64,000 nucleotides of DNA from an uncultured Bacteroides sp. Its GTDB lineage: Bacteria > Bacteroidota > Bacteroidia > Bacteroidales > Bacteroidaceae. This document shows positions 1 through 10,420 of this stretch, one piece after another. The position numbers and the translations under genes are program-made. The stretch is from NCBI GenBank assembly GCA_958477465.1, contig CAUEFX010000009.1:1-64000 (forward strand). The letters are read 5' to 3'. The notes beneath the pieces are model-generated. The model saw only the letters and a list, made by a program, of their open reading frames with translations, did no database searches and was not told where the DNA came from. Position 1 is the first letter of the stretch. Every line of letters begins with the position of its first letter.

Positions 1-53
1 AAACTACTTTGTGAACTTTTATCTATGAAAGATTTTTAATGCGTCAGCCCTGA

Positions 54-230
54 ACGGCTCTTTCATTTAAACTCAGAACAAACTGATAACTACTGATTAT
101 GTCGACTTTACATCAACTGAGACAGATGGCATTTAGTCTATGTTGTGTCAATAGTGACGTTTGGCTGCTCCTAAATGCCTATCAGCCACAAACATTGAAA
201 TTTCAAAGCATTTTAAAATGAAAGAGCCGT
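54..230. repeat. Nested inverted repeats
   Basis: The outer arms are acggctctttcattt at 54-68 and its exact reverse complement at 216-230. The inner arms are ggcatttag at 128-136 and ctaaatgcc at 171-179. The spacing (147 bases between outer arms) is compatible with a folded RNA, a miniature element, or recombinase repeats. No full -7 box was found between the arms. Confidence 0.55.
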
Positions 231-283
231 GTATAAAAAAACTTTTTATATCCGACATGTGTGGAAATCTCGTGATTTTCATC

Positions 284-291
284 TAAATTTG
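284..291 (+). promoter_or_regulatory. Bacteroides -7 box for the alpha-2-macroglobulin gene
   Basis: TAAATTTG matches the Bacteroides sigma-ABfr -7 consensus TAnnTTTG exactly. It lies 27 bases before the ATG at 319. I see no clear -33 TTTG at the expected distance. Confidence 0.5.
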
Positions 292-318
292 TTCATTGAA
301 CGATAAATTCTTTGAATC

Positions 319-3300
319 ATGAAACGGACAGTCATTATCCCGGTTCTTCTTTCTTGCCTTTCGATCATCATCATTGGCTTGAACTCATGTGCAGGCAGCC
401 AGAAAGAGCTCACCCCTTCTTCTGAATTTGCCCCGTACATCAATGCCTATACAGGCGGAGTTATCTCACAATCGTCTCCCATACGGATAGAACTGACTCA
501 AGATCAACCCGTAGTAGACTTAAACCATGAGCTGAAAGAGAACCCGTTCCACTTCTCGCCTTCACTGAAAGGAAAAGCGTATTGGATAAGCAACAATACG
601 ATTGAATTTCTTCCGGAAGAGGGAGCACTTAAACAAGGAACCATGTACGAAGGCTCATTCCAACTGGGAGATTTTCTGACTGTAGACAAACGATTGAAAG
701 AATTCAACTTTTCATTCCGCGTACAAGAGCAAAATTTCACATTGACAACGGAACCGTTGGACATAACCGCTGCTACCCCCGATTATGCATTGGTAAAAGG
801 AGAAATCCGTTTCAGCGATAAAGTAGATAACGCACTGGTAGAAAAAATACTATCCGCCAACAGTAACGAGTCTTCTTCTTATAATATTTCCATAGAGGAG
901 ACCGAAAATCCGACACGATATACTTTCAGTATCAGCCGCATTCCGAGAATAGAAAGAGATTATGAACTGGTAATTAAGTTGGATGGAAAAGCAGCCGGCA
1001 CTGATCGGGAAATGGTAGAATTGGTGACAATACCAGCCAAAAGCGTCTTTCATTTCATGTCTGCCCAACCCATCGAACAGCCTGAAAACGGAATGCAGAT
1101 CACGTTCTCGGATCCGATATCGGACACCCAGGACTTGAAAGGACTGATTGAAATACCGGAACTCACTTCGTATACCTTTCAAGTAATAAACAACAAGGTG
1201 AATGTGTACTTTGAGCCGAATCGGGCCGACAAGCTGACATTAAGAATATACGAAGGAGTGAAAAACACGGAAGGGAAAAAGTTAGGTACTTCCCACGCTA
1301 TCTCTTTCAGCCGGCCCAGCCTGAAACCGCAAGTGGAACTGCGTACGGAAGCAGCAATCCTACCCGACTCAAAAAATCTGATAGTACCTTTCCGGGCAGT
1401 CAGCCTGCATGCTGTAGACCTGAGTGTCATCCGCATCTACGAAAGCAATGTACTGATGTTTATGCAGAGCAATACTCTGGCATCTGCCAATGAGCTGAGA
1501 CGTTCGGGCAGATTGGTTTACAAACAGACCTTACGCCTGGACAGAGACCCTTCGAAGGATATCCATAAATGGGAAGATTACTCGATCGACCTTTCCGGAT
1601 TGATCAATCAGGAACCGGGTGCCATTTATCGTATCATACTTTCATTCAAACAGGCCTATTCCGCCTATCCGTGCGGAGAAGAGGATAAAGAACTTCAAAT
1701 CTCCGAAGATTCGGAGAAGCTGATCAAAGTATCTTCGGAACAACTGTCGGAAGAGGACGAAGCGGAATGGGATACTCCACAAGCCTACTACTATTATAAC
1801 GGTTCGGAAAAGATGGACTGGCAGAAATACCGTTGGGAAGAGCGGAATAATCCCTGCCATATCTCTTACTACATGGAATCGGAACGCACGGTATCCTGCA
1901 ATGTGCTTGCCTCCAACTTAGGCATGATCGTAAAACGGAACTCTGTTAACAGATTATGGGTAGCAGTCAATAATATACTCGATACGGATCCGGTAGAGAA
2001 AGCCAAAGTAACAGTTTACAACTTCCAATTGCAGCCGATAGGTGAAGCGGAAACCGACAAAAACGGATTTGCCGTTATCGACCCGAAAGGAGTGCCTTTC
2101 ATTGTAGTAGCGGAATCCGGAAAGCAAAAAGCATACGTAAGAGCAGCCGACGGCGAAGAACAATCCGTAAACCGCTTCGATGTCGGCGGCAAGGATATAC
2201 AGAAAGGTCTGAAAGGCTTTGTGTATGGTGAAAGAGGGGTATGGCGCCCCGGAGATACCCTGCATATCTCGTTCATGCTCGAAGACCGCAACAAACGAAT
2301 ACCCGACAAGCATCCCGTTGCATTGGAAATTTACAATCCGAAAGGGCAATTCTACCAGAAACTCATTTCTACAAACGGGATGAACGGACTCTACACATTT
2401 GCCGTACCGACAAAAGCGGAAGACCCTACCGGCTTGTGGAATGCCTATGTAAAGGTGGGAGGGACCGCTTTCCATAAATCACTACGGATAGAAACTGTAA
2501 AGCCTAACCGGTTGAAAATAAATCTGCGACTGCCCGGAAATATGCTGAAAGCCACAGATGGAGAAGTACAGGCCGCCTTGTCATCGGCATGGCTGACAGG
2601 CGCCAAAGCATCCCGACTGAAGGCCAAAGTAGAGATGTCGTTATCCAAAGTCAACACGCAATTCAAGAATTACGGACAGTATATATTCAACAATCCGGCT
2701 ACGGAATTTACCTCTTCACGGGCAGATGCATTCAGTGGAATGCTGGATGCGGAAGGAAACGCTTCGTTTGCGCTCAAGTTACCGGAATCGGGCAATGCCC
2801 CCGGAATGTTGCAAGCGAATATCACGGCCAGGGTATTCGAACCGGGTGGAGATGCAAGTATCTACACCATGAGTGTACCCTACTCTCCTTTCAGCTCGTA
2901 TGTGGGCATCAATCTGAATCAGCCCCAAAACAAATATATAGAGACTGACAAAGATCATATTTTTGATGTTGTGACTGTAAATCCGGACGGGAAGCCGATA
3001 AACCGTTCGGGACTGGAATACAAAATTTACCGTATCGACTGGAGTTGGTGGTGGGAAAACTCCCGCGAGTCTTTCGAGACGTACGTCAACAGTAGTACCT
3101 ATACGCCCGTAGCTACCGGAAAGATAAACACGGTGAATGGAAAAGGCTGTTTCAAATTCCGGATCAACTATCCGGATTGGGGACGTTATCTGGTATATGT
3201 GAAGGACACGGAAAGCGGACATGCCACCGGAGGTACGGTGTATGTAGACTGGCCGGAATGGCGTGGACGTTCGTCCAAAACCGATCCAAGCGGTATCAAG

Positions 3301-5928
3301 ATGCTGACTTTCTCTATCGACAAAGATTCTTACGGAATCGGCGAGACAGTAACGGCCATTATCCCTGCATCGGCGGGAGGACGGGCACTTGCCACGCTGG
3401 AGAACGGTTCAACCGTATTGCAACGCGAATGGATAGATGTTTCCAATTGGGAAGATACGAAATATCAGTTCAAGGTAACACCGGAAATGGCACCGAACGT
3501 TTACCTGCACATCAGTCTGTTGCAACCTCATGCACAGACGATCAATGATTTACCGATCCGCATGTATGGAGTGATGCCGGTATTCGTAAGCAATAAAGAG
3601 ACCGTGCTCGAGCCACAGATTCAGATGCCGGACGTGCTGCGTCCCGAAACGGAATTCAGCGTAACAGTCAGTGAAAAGAAGGGAAAAGCGATGACCTATA
3701 CCTTAGCTATTGTAGACGACGGGGTACTGGATTTGACCAATTTCAAGACTCCCGATCCCTGGAATGACTTTTATGCCCGTGAAGCATTGGGCATACGGAC
3801 ATGGGATATGTACGATGATGTGCTGGGCGCATATACGGGCAGTTATAATTCGCTGTTCAGTACCGGAGGCGATGAGACCTTAAAACCGGCGGACACGAAA
3901 GCCAACCGTTTCAAACCGGTAGTGCGCTTCATCGGTCCGTTCAGTCTGGGCAAAGGAAAGAGCCGGACACACCGGATAACTCTTCCGATGTACATAGGTT
4001 CGGTACGCGCCATGGTGGTAGCCGGAGAAAACGGAGCTTACGGCCATGCGGAGAAGACGGTTCCGGTACGTACACCACTGATGATTCTCTCCACACTGCC
4101 ACGCATACTCAGTACCCAAGAAGAGATATTGTTGCCGGTCAACGTTTTTGCCATGGAGAAAGAGGTGAAAAATGTAAAAGTATCCGTTTCCGCATCGGGC
4201 AGCGCACAAGTAAACGGTGAACATCAGCAATCCGTTACGTTCGCAGAACCTGGTGACCGGTTGGCTTATTTCAGACTAAAGACCGGCAGCAAACCGGGAA
4301 AAGCCACCGTACGGATGACGGCCGAAGGAGCAGGCAGGAAAGTTTCGGAAACCATCGAAATAGAAGTACGCAATCCGAATCCGGCCATCACCCTGCGCGA
4401 AAGCAAATGGATAGAAAGCGGACAAAGCTGTGAACTCTCTTACAGGCCTGTCAGCCATTCACCCGAAAACAGTGTAAAACTGGAGATATCGCGTATCCCG
4501 TCGGTAGATATCAGCCGCCGGTTCGATTTTCTGTATAATTATCAACATTCCTGCACAGAGCAGTTGACGTCGAAAGCCCTTCCACTGCTGTTCGTCGGCC
4601 AGTTCAAAGCAGTAGACGAAGCAGAAGCCGGCAAGATAAAAGCAAACGTACAGGAAGCTATCAGGCAACTTTACAGCCGGCAGTTGCCCAACGGAGGATT
4701 CGTATACTGGCCGGGCAATGCTTCTGCCAATGAATGGATCACCTCGTATGCCGGAATGTTCTTAGTGATGGCACAAGAAAAAGGATATGCCGTAAATGCC
4801 AATGCGCTGAACAGATGGAAACGGTTCCAACGTTCGGCTGCACAGAACTGGCGTACGCCTCAACAAGATGCCGGTTATTATTGGCAATCGGACCTGCAGC
4901 AGGCTTTCCGCTTATATACATTAGCGTTGGCAGGCGCACCGGAACACGGAGCCATGAACCGGATGAAAGAGATGCAGCAAGACCTTTCATTGCAGGCCAA
5001 ATGGAGACTGGCCGCCGCTTATGCACTGAACGGAAAGACGCAAGCCGCCAATGAACTGGTATTTAATGCCAAGACAACGGTAGAACCTTATTCGCCCTCT
5101 GCCGGAAGCTACGTGTACGGTTCGTACGATCGCGACGAAGCCATGATATTGGAAACCTTATTGCTCATGGGACGCGAACGGGAAGCATTCACACAGGCAC
5201 AGAAGGTTTCTAAGAATCTGTCCCGTGAAGATTGGTTCAGCACACAATCTACCGCATTCGCATTGATGGCAATGGGGCGGCTGGCAGAAAAATTATCGGG
5301 TACCCTCGACTTCGCCTGGACGATGTACGGCAAACAACAGCCGGCGGTAAAATCGGCCAAAGCCGTATTCGAGAAGGCATTGCCTATTGCCCCCGGTGGT
5401 GGCTCGGTTATTGTAAAAAACAAGGGTAAGGGAGCTTTGAACGTAGACCTGATAACCAGAATACAACTGCTGAACGATACCCTGCCCGCCTTGGCAAACA
5501 ACCTGCGTATAGATGTGAAGTATACGGATATGAACGGAACAGCTATTGCCCCCGAAACACTGAAACAAGGCAGTGACTTCATGGCAACGGTCACTGTAGC
5601 CAATATCAGCGGTACCACCGACTATTCCGACATTGCCCTGACCCACCTCATACCATCGGGCTGGGAAATATACAATGAGCGCATGACAGCCGATCAAGAA
5701 CAGGCCAACGGTGCAAACAGCAACAGCAGCTACTCCTATCGGGACATCCGCGATGACCGTGTGCTGACCTATTTCAACCTAAGACGAGGAGAGTATAAAA
5801 CCTTCACCGTAAGACTGCAAGCCACCTATGCAGGTACATTCGTACTACCGGCTATCCAGTGCGAAGCTATGTATGATGCCGGAGCACAAGCAAGGACACG
5901 GGCCGGCAAAGTAACCGTCGAACGGTAA
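319..5928 (+). CDS. Alpha-2-macroglobulin family lipoprotein
   Basis: This 1869-residue protein is a bacterial alpha-2-macroglobulin, a large protease trap that protects the cell envelope. The N-terminus has a lipoprotein signal with the lipid-accepting cysteine at residue 24 (Leu-Asn-Ser-Cys). A long row of macroglobulin beta-domains follows. The thioester motif Cys-Thr-Glu-Gln is intact at residues 1412-1415, so covalent capture of an attacking protease should be possible. The length fits the family. The gene for penicillin-binding protein 1C begins 56 bases downstream, the same pairing as yfhM-pbpC in E. coli, where trap and peptidoglycan repair are thought to act together. Likely anchored facing the periplasm. 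Confidence 0.93.
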   Translation: MKRTVIIPVLLSCLSIIIIGLNSCAGSQKELTPSSEFAPYINAYTGGVISQSSPIRIELTQDQPVVDLNHELKENPFHFSPSLKGKAYWISNNTIEFLPEEGALKQGTMYEGSFQLGDFLTVDKRLKEFNFSFRVQEQNFTLTTEPLDITAATPDYALVKGEIRFSDKVDNALVEKILSANSNESSSYNISIEETENPTRYTFSISRIPRIERDYELVIKLDGKAAGTDREMVELVTIPAKSVFHFMSAQPIEQPENGMQITFSDPISDTQDLKGLIEIPELTSYTFQVINNKVNVYFEPNRADKLTLRIYEGVKNTEGKKLGTSHAISFSRPSLKPQVELRTEAAILPDSKNLIVPFRAVSLHAVDLSVIRIYESNVLMFMQSNTLASANELRRSGRLVYKQTLRLDRDPSKDIHKWEDYSIDLSGLINQEPGAIYRIILSFKQAYSAYPCGEEDKELQISEDSEKLIKVSSEQLSEEDEAEWDTPQAYYYYNGSEKMDWQKYRWEERNNPCHISYYMESERTVSCNVLASNLGMIVKRNSVNRLWVAVNNILDTDPVEKAKVTVYNFQLQPIGEAETDKNGFAVIDPKGVPFIVVAESGKQKAYVRAADGEEQSVNRFDVGGKDIQKGLKGFVYGERGVWRPGDTLHISFMLEDRNKRIPDKHPVALEIYNPKGQFYQKLISTNGMNGLYTFAVPTKAEDPTGLWNAYVKVGGTAFHKSLRIETVKPNRLKINLRLPGNMLKATDGEVQAALSSAWLTGAKASRLKAKVEMSLSKVNTQFKNYGQYIFNNPATEFTSSRADAFSGMLDAEGNASFALKLPESGNAPGMLQANITARVFEPGGDASIYTMSVPYSPFSSYVGINLNQPQNKYIETDKDHIFDVVTVNPDGKPINRSGLEYKIYRIDWSWWWENSRESFETYVNSSTYTPVATGKINTVNGKGCFKFRINYPDWGRYLVYVKDTESGHATGGTVYVDWPEWRGRSSKTDPSGIKMLTFSIDKDSYGIGETVTAIIPASAGGRALATLENGSTVLQREWIDVSNWEDTKYQFKVTPEMAPNVYLHISLLQPHAQTINDLPIRMYGVMPVFVSNKETVLEPQIQMPDVLRPETEFSVTVSEKKGKAMTYTLAIVDDGVLDLTNFKTPDPWNDFYAREALGIRTWDMYDDVLGAYTGSYNSLFSTGGDETLKPADTKANRFKPVVRFIGPFSLGKGKSRTHRITLPMYIGSVRAMVVAGENGAYGHAEKTVPVRTPLMILSTLPRILSTQEEILLPVNVFAMEKEVKNVKVSVSASGSAQVNGEHQQSVTFAEPGDRLAYFRLKTGSKPGKATVRMTAEGAGRKVSETIEIEVRNPNPAITLRESKWIESGQSCELSYRPVSHSPENSVKLEISRIPSVDISRRFDFLYNYQHSCTEQLTSKALPLLFVGQFKAVDEAEAGKIKANVQEAIRQLYSRQLPNGGFVYWPGNASANEWITSYAGMFLVMAQEKGYAVNANALNRWKRFQRSAAQNWRTPQQDAGYYWQSDLQQAFRLYTLALAGAPEHGAMNRMKEMQQDLSLQAKWRLAAAYALNGKTQAANELVFNAKTTVEPYSPSAGSYVYGSYDRDEAMILETLLLMGREREAFTQAQKVSKNLSREDWFSTQSTAFALMAMGRLAEKLSGTLDFAWTMYGKQQPAVKSAKAVFEKALPIAPGGGSVIVKNKGKGALNVDLITRIQLLNDTLPALANNLRIDVKYTDMNGTAIAPETLKQGSDFMATVTVANISGTTDYSDIALTHLIPSGWEIYNERMTADQEQANGANSNSSYSYRDIRDDRVLTYFNLRRGEYKTFTVRLQATYAGTFVLPAIQCEAMYDAGAQARTRAGKVTVER

Positions 5929-5984
5929 GCACTGCTGATGAACGCGGACAAGAAGACAAGGATGAACGCAGACAAGGAATAGAA

Positions 5985-8312
5985 ATGAAAAGATGGAAAA
6001 AGAGAAAAAGCCGGATAATCGGAGGGGGCATTGCCCTTCTGATTGTCTGGTATATCTTTTGCCTTCCCCGGCAACTGTTTCAGGTGCCCTACTCTACCGT
6101 CGTAGCCGACCGTCATCATGAACTGCTCGGTGCCCGTATTGCTCCGGACGGACAATGGCGTTTTCCTCCACGCACCACCACACCGGAAAAGATAAAGGCC
6201 TGTCTCTTAGCCTTCGAAGACAATCATTTCTACTGGCATTGGGGAGTAGACCCGCTGGCAACCGGCAGAGCCATCTGTCAGAACCTGAAAGCCGGCCGCA
6301 TTATCAGCGGAGGAAGCACGCTTACGATGCAGACGATCCGCCTTGCCCGGAACAAACCGCGTACGTTCGGTGAGAAATTCATCGAAATGATATGGGCCAC
6401 CCGGTTGGAGTTCCGTTATTCCAAAGAAAAGATACTCTCCTTGTATGTTTCCCACGCCCCTTTCGGAGGGAATGTAGTGGGGCTGGATGCTGCAGCCTGG
6501 CGATACTTCGGGCATGCAGCAGAAGATTTGTCGTGGGCCGAAGCGGCCATGCTTGCCGTACTTCCCAATTCACCCGCCATGATACATCTTTCCAAAAGCC
6601 GCCGGTCTTTGCTCGACAAGCGCAACCGCCTGCTGACACGCCTTCACAAAAACGGTACGTTGAGCGACTCCGATTATGAGCTTGCCCTCAGCGAACCTTT
6701 GCCACAGGAGCCCAAACCTTTGCCACAAACAGCCCCGCATCTGACAGACTATTTCTATCGGACTCACAGCGGTACTTACTCGGTGAGTACCATCGACCGT
6801 GGAATACAATTGCAAGTGGAAGAACTGGTGGAACGCTGGAACAACGAATTCTCCCGCAGTGACATCCGCAACATGGCCATACTCGTTATCGACATAGAAA
6901 AGAACCAACCCATCGCCTACTGTGGCAATCTGCACTTCAACAAAGAGAAAAGCGGTAATCAAGTAGACATCATCCGTGCGCCGCGCAGTACGGGAAGCAT
7001 TCTGAAGCCTTTTCTTTACTATGCCATGTTGCAGGAAGGCAGCATCCTTCCCCGCACGCTGTTACCGGATGTCCCTATAAATATCAACGGCTTTGCTCCA
7101 CAGAATTTCAGCCGGCAGTTCGAAGGCGCCGTTCCGGCATCGGAAGCGATTGCACGCTCACTGAATATTCCGACCGTCAGCATGTTGCAACATTACGGCG
7201 TTCCCAAATTCTACAACCTGCTGAAACAGATGGGACTCACGACCCTGACCCGTCCGGCTTCCCATTATGGATTATCACTTATCTTAGGAGGTGCCGAAGG
7301 TACTTTATGGGATATTACAGTGGCTTACGCCGGAATGGCGCGGTGTTTGAAAGGATTGGATAAGACAGATTGCTCTTTATTGCTCCCCGACTCCACATCA
7401 CCCTCCACATCCACCCGTCATCTGCCATCCGCAGGATCGCATTTCTCGTTCTCTCCGGGTGCCGTCTGGCAAACTTTCGATGCCATAAAAGAGGTAAACC
7501 GACCGGAAGAGATAGACTGGCGAACTATCCCGTCGATGCAGACCATTGCCTGGAAGACGGGAACGAGTTACGGTTTTCGTGATGCATGGGCCGTAGGAGT
7601 CACCCCCCGCTATGCTGTCGGCGTATGGGTGGGCAACGCTACCGGAGAGGGGAAACCGGGTTTGGTAGGAGCCCGTACGGCAGGTCCTGTCCTATTCGAT
7701 GTATTCAATCTCCTTCCATCTTCCCAATGGTTCGACAGGCCATCCGGAGTATTTACCGATGCCGAAGTATGCCGGCTTTCCGGACATCTGAAAGGACGTT
7801 TCTGTGAAGAGACGGACACCATACCGATACTCCCTGCCGGGTTAAAGACTGAGGCTTGCCCGTATCATCATCTCATCAACCTGTCGGCAGATGGGACCTC
7901 CCGCATCTACGAAAGTTGCATCGGCATGGAGCCGATCATTCAAAAAAGCTGGTTTACTCTGCCACCCGTATGGGAGTGGTATTACAAACAACACCATCCG
8001 GAATACAAGCTACTCCCTCCCTTCAAGCCCGGATGCGGCGAAGATATGCTCCGCCCCATGCAGTTTGTCTACCCTACGATGAATGCCCGGGTATTTCTTC
8101 CCAAACAGCTGGATGGCAGCAAAGGACAACTGAACGTAGAACTGGTGCACAACAATCCGAAGGCAACCGTATACTGGCATCTCGACAATAATTATCTGAG
8201 CGAGACACAGGACTTCCACAAACTGTCTTTCCTCCCCTCCCCCGGGAAACACTCCCTGACAGCGGTAGACAACGAGGGGAATACGGTTTCGGTGACTTTC
8301 TTTGTAGAGTGA
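5985..8312 (+). CDS. pbpC: Penicillin-binding protein 1C
   Basis: This is a bifunctional class A peptidoglycan synthase of 775 residues. One transmembrane segment (about 8-25) anchors it in the inner membrane. The GT51 glycosyltransferase follows, with the catalytic Glu at residue 78 (Glu-Asp-Asn-His-Phe) and the Gly-Gly-Ser-Thr-Leu-Thr-Met-Gln motif. The transpeptidase has all three motifs: Ser-Ile-Leu-Lys (338-341), Ser-Leu-Asn (392-394) and Lys-Thr-Gly-Thr-Ser (524-528). The C-terminal part (about 690-775) is the beta-sandwich typical of PBP1C. It lies behind the alpha-2-macroglobulin gene and is probably cotranscribed with it. An imperfect direct repeat (gatgaacgc-gacaag) fills part of the 56-base gap. 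Confidence 0.95.
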   Translation: MKRWKKRKSRIIGGGIALLIVWYIFCLPRQLFQVPYSTVVADRHHELLGARIAPDGQWRFPPRTTTPEKIKACLLAFEDNHFYWHWGVDPLATGRAICQNLKAGRIISGGSTLTMQTIRLARNKPRTFGEKFIEMIWATRLEFRYSKEKILSLYVSHAPFGGNVVGLDAAAWRYFGHAAEDLSWAEAAMLAVLPNSPAMIHLSKSRRSLLDKRNRLLTRLHKNGTLSDSDYELALSEPLPQEPKPLPQTAPHLTDYFYRTHSGTYSVSTIDRGIQLQVEELVERWNNEFSRSDIRNMAILVIDIEKNQPIAYCGNLHFNKEKSGNQVDIIRAPRSTGSILKPFLYYAMLQEGSILPRTLLPDVPININGFAPQNFSRQFEGAVPASEAIARSLNIPTVSMLQHYGVPKFYNLLKQMGLTTLTRPASHYGLSLILGGAEGTLWDITVAYAGMARCLKGLDKTDCSLLLPDSTSPSTSTRHLPSAGSHFSFSPGAVWQTFDAIKEVNRPEEIDWRTIPSMQTIAWKTGTSYGFRDAWAVGVTPRYAVGVWVGNATGEGKPGLVGARTAGPVLFDVFNLLPSSQWFDRPSGVFTDAEVCRLSGHLKGRFCEETDTIPILPAGLKTEACPYHHLINLSADGTSRIYESCIGMEPIIQKSWFTLPPVWEWYYKQHHPEYKLLPPFKPGCGEDMLRPMQFVYPTMNARVFLPKQLDGSKGQLNVELVHNNPKATVYWHLDNNYLSETQDFHKLSFLPSPGKHSLTAVDNEGNTVSVTFFVE

Positions 8313-8330
8313 AACACCACCTGTCGGGCT

Positions 8331-9371
8331 TTAACGTTGTACTCTTCCTGAAGCATCACCGTTCATCAGTGCTTCCACTTCAGCAACAGTCGCCAGATTG
8401 AAATCTCCGTAGAATGTATTTTTCAGACAGGAAGCCGCTAAGGCAAAATCCAGCGCTTTCTGGTCATCGTGCGGATAAGTCAGCAACCCATAAATAAGCC
8501 CGCCGACAAAAGCATCTCCCGTACCCACGCGGTCTACTTCATGCTCGATGTCATAAATCCCCGTATGCTTTAATGTACCGTCCGAATAAAGTACGGCAGC
8601 CAAGAGATTATGATTGGCCGACAAAGAGTTCCGTAATTCAAGGAACATCTTTTTGCAACGGGGCACCAGCGTCTCCACCTGCCTGCCTACCTTCTCAAAT
8701 CCCTGAAGATCGAGCCGATAATCCGTATTCACCGCTTTAAAACCGACAGGCGAAATGCCCAATATCTCTTTGTATTCCGGCTCTGCACCAAAAATCACGT
8801 CACTATACTGCACCAACGGGCGCATGACGTCAGCAGCCGTACGCCCATACTGCCACAAATTCTTACGGAAGTTCAAATCACACGAAATAGTCAAGCCCAT
8901 GCGATCTGCCGTCTGCAATGCTTCCAGACAAGTATCAGCTCCGCTTTGAGACAAAGCAGCGGCCACTCCCGACCAATGAAACCAACCGGCATCAGCAAAA
9001 ATAGCTTCCCAATCAATCATCCCGGGACGAAGTGTAGAAAAAGAAGAACCGGCACGGTCATACACCACTTTCGAATTGCGAAAGGAAGCTCCGTTTTCAA
9101 GGAAGTAAATTCCCATGCGGTCACCTCCATAGATTATTCCGTCCGTACGAAGTCCGTGAGAGCGCAAATTACCGACACAAGCACGGGCTATTTCATTGTC
9201 CGGCAGTCGGGTCACAAATTCTGTAGGAATGCAAAAATTGGCAAGAGATACGGCAACATTGGTTTCACTGCCACCAAAAGTGGCCACATAATCACGGGTT
9301 TGCGAAAAACGGAGATTTCCGGGAGTGGTAAGGCGGAGAAGCACTTCTCCGAAAGTAACAATCTTCTTCAT
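8331..9371 (-). CDS. kdgK: PfkB-family sugar kinase, probable 2-dehydro-3-deoxygluconokinase
   Basis: A 346-residue ribokinase/PfkB-fold kinase. The N-terminus (Gly-Glu-Val-Leu-Leu-Arg) and the C-terminal signature Gly-Thr-Gly-Asp, with the catalytic base Asp286, are complete. Overall pattern and length match 2-keto-3-deoxygluconate kinases, which phosphorylate KDG from uronate breakdown in the cytoplasm. A fructokinase or another sugar-acid kinase cannot be excluded without its pathway partners, none of which is adjacent. It stands alone and runs tail to tail with pbpC, 18 bases apart. A -7 box (TACCTTTG) lies 28 bases upstream of its ATG. Confidence 0.8.
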   Translation of the reverse strand: MKKIVTFGEVLLRLTTPGNLRFSQTRDYVATFGGSETNVAVSLANFCIPTEFVTRLPDNEIARACVGNLRSHGLRTDGIIYGGDRMGIYFLENGASFRNSKVVYDRAGSSFSTLRPGMIDWEAIFADAGWFHWSGVAAALSQSGADTCLEALQTADRMGLTISCDLNFRKNLWQYGRTAADVMRPLVQYSDVIFGAEPEYKEILGISPVGFKAVNTDYRLDLQGFEKVGRQVETLVPRCKKMFLELRNSLSANHNLLAAVLYSDGTLKHTGIYDIEHEVDRVGTGDAFVGGLIYGLLTYPHDDQKALDFALAASCLKNTFYGDFNLATVAEVEALMNGDASGRVQR

Positions 9372-9398
9372 AATGTCTCAACAGATTCATTAAACACT

Positions 9399-9406
9399 CA
9401 AAGGTA
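9399..9406 (-). promoter_or_regulatory. -7 box for the sugar kinase gene
   Basis: On the minus strand the sequence reads TACCTTTG, an exact TAnnTTTG match. It lies 28 bases upstream of the start codon at 9371. The -33 element is not obvious. Confidence 0.5.
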
Positions 9407-9605
9407 CTATCAAAAATCTAAGGAGAGATAAACTTTTAATAATTTTTATTGCAAAAGACAGAATAATGCGGCAATGTGCTAATGTATCAATCTATTAATG
9501 CGTTAATGTGTGATACAAAATAGTGAAGTACAGATGAACAATATCCCCAATATCTTGTTTTTCCAATAAACGAACAATGTTATTAAACCTAAACAAAAAC
9601 AAGTT

Positions 9606-10196
9606 ATGAAAAAGTTAATTGCATTATTAGCATTAGTATTGGTAAGTGCATCTACCATGATGTATGCACAGGAATCAGAAAGAGCAGTGCGCCGTGCCGA
9701 CCGCAAGGCAGAGAGAGATGCTGAAAGAGCAAGGCTGAAAGCAGAAGAGCAAGAGGCTGATGCAGTAGCCTACCAGCAGGCAGTACAGGCACTGAAGAAC
9801 AAGCAGTTCGTGCTTGAAGCCAATCAGGTGATCTTTCGTAACGGACAGAGTGCATTCGTGTCATCCACCACAAACTTTGTAATGATGAACGGTCAGCGTG
9901 CTACCGTACAGGTTGCTTTCAACACTCCGTATCCCGGTCCTAACGGAATCGGTGGTGTAACAGTAGACGGTAATGCCTCGGATATGAAAATTACCACTGA
10001 CAAGAAAGGAAACGTAAACTGCTCATTCAGTGTACAGGGTATCGGTATTTCGGCTCAGATATTTATCTCACTGACCAATGGAGGCAACAATGCTACCGTA
10101 ACCGTAAACCCGAACTTCAACAGCAATACCCTCACATTGAGCGGTAATCTCGTGCCGTTGGCCCAATCGGATGTATTCAAAGGACGTTCCTGGTAA
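9606..10196 (+). CDS. DUF4251 domain protein, exported
   Basis: A 196-residue protein with a Sec signal peptide (residues 1-21, ending Met-Tyr-Ala-Gln). A highly charged helical stretch rich in Arg, Glu and Ala follows (about 24-52). The DUF4251 beta-domain then begins around residue 60. DUF4251 proteins are common in Bacteroidales and have no known biochemical role. The charged linker could form a coiled coil. It stands alone, with a hairpin terminator after it, and probably acts in the periplasm. Confidence 0.8.
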   Translation: MKKLIALLALVLVSASTMMYAQESERAVRRADRKAERDAERARLKAEEQEADAVAYQQAVQALKNKQFVLEANQVIFRNGQSAFVSSTTNFVMMNGQRATVQVAFNTPYPGPNGIGGVTVDGNASDMKITTDKKGNVNCSFSVQGIGISAQIFISLTNGGNNATVTVNPNFNSNTLTLSGNLVPLAQSDVFKGRSW

Positions 10197-10230
10197 TACG
10201 AACCAGATGGTCTGAAGATAAAACCAATCA

Positions 10231-10290
10231 GGAATTTCAAGAGTGTACACTTTTCACATGTAATGTAAGGGTGTACACTTTTTTTCTTTC
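10231..10290 (+). terminator. Terminator-like repeat with two gtgtacac palindromes
   Basis: Two copies of the self-complementary octamer gtgtacac lie at 10243-10250 and 10271-10278. They can pair with each other as a stem around a 20-base loop. A run of T (10279-10285) follows the second copy, 35-90 bases past the DUF4251 stop codon, which fits an intrinsic terminator. Confidence 0.55.
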
Positions 10291-10420
10291 AACGTATATG
10301 CACAAGCCCCGCAAAAGCAATAGTTTACAGAAATACTGATTATCAATACTTTATATTATTTTCATTCGTATTATATTTCAAAATTCATCAACGTGTGAAA
10401 CGGTTTATGGAAATAATGTC

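Larger units (their letters stand above)
1..318. other. Intergenic leader with nested inverted repeats
   Basis: No gene is visible here. A 15-base exact inverted repeat (54-68 against 216-230) encloses an inner 9-base exact inverted repeat (128-136 against 171-179), so the segment could fold as a long branched RNA or mark the ends of a small element. A Bacteroides -7 box follows at 284-291, just before the alpha-2-macroglobulin gene. The gene to the left lies outside the window, so I cannot tell whether this is its tail or the leader of the gene to the right. Confidence 0.5.

Noticed and set aside
54..230. Invertible promoter (phase-variable element) at the left edge
   Set aside because: Arms are only 15 bases, no recombinase is encoded nearby in the window, and no exact -7 box lies between them. 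Kept only as one option in the finding.
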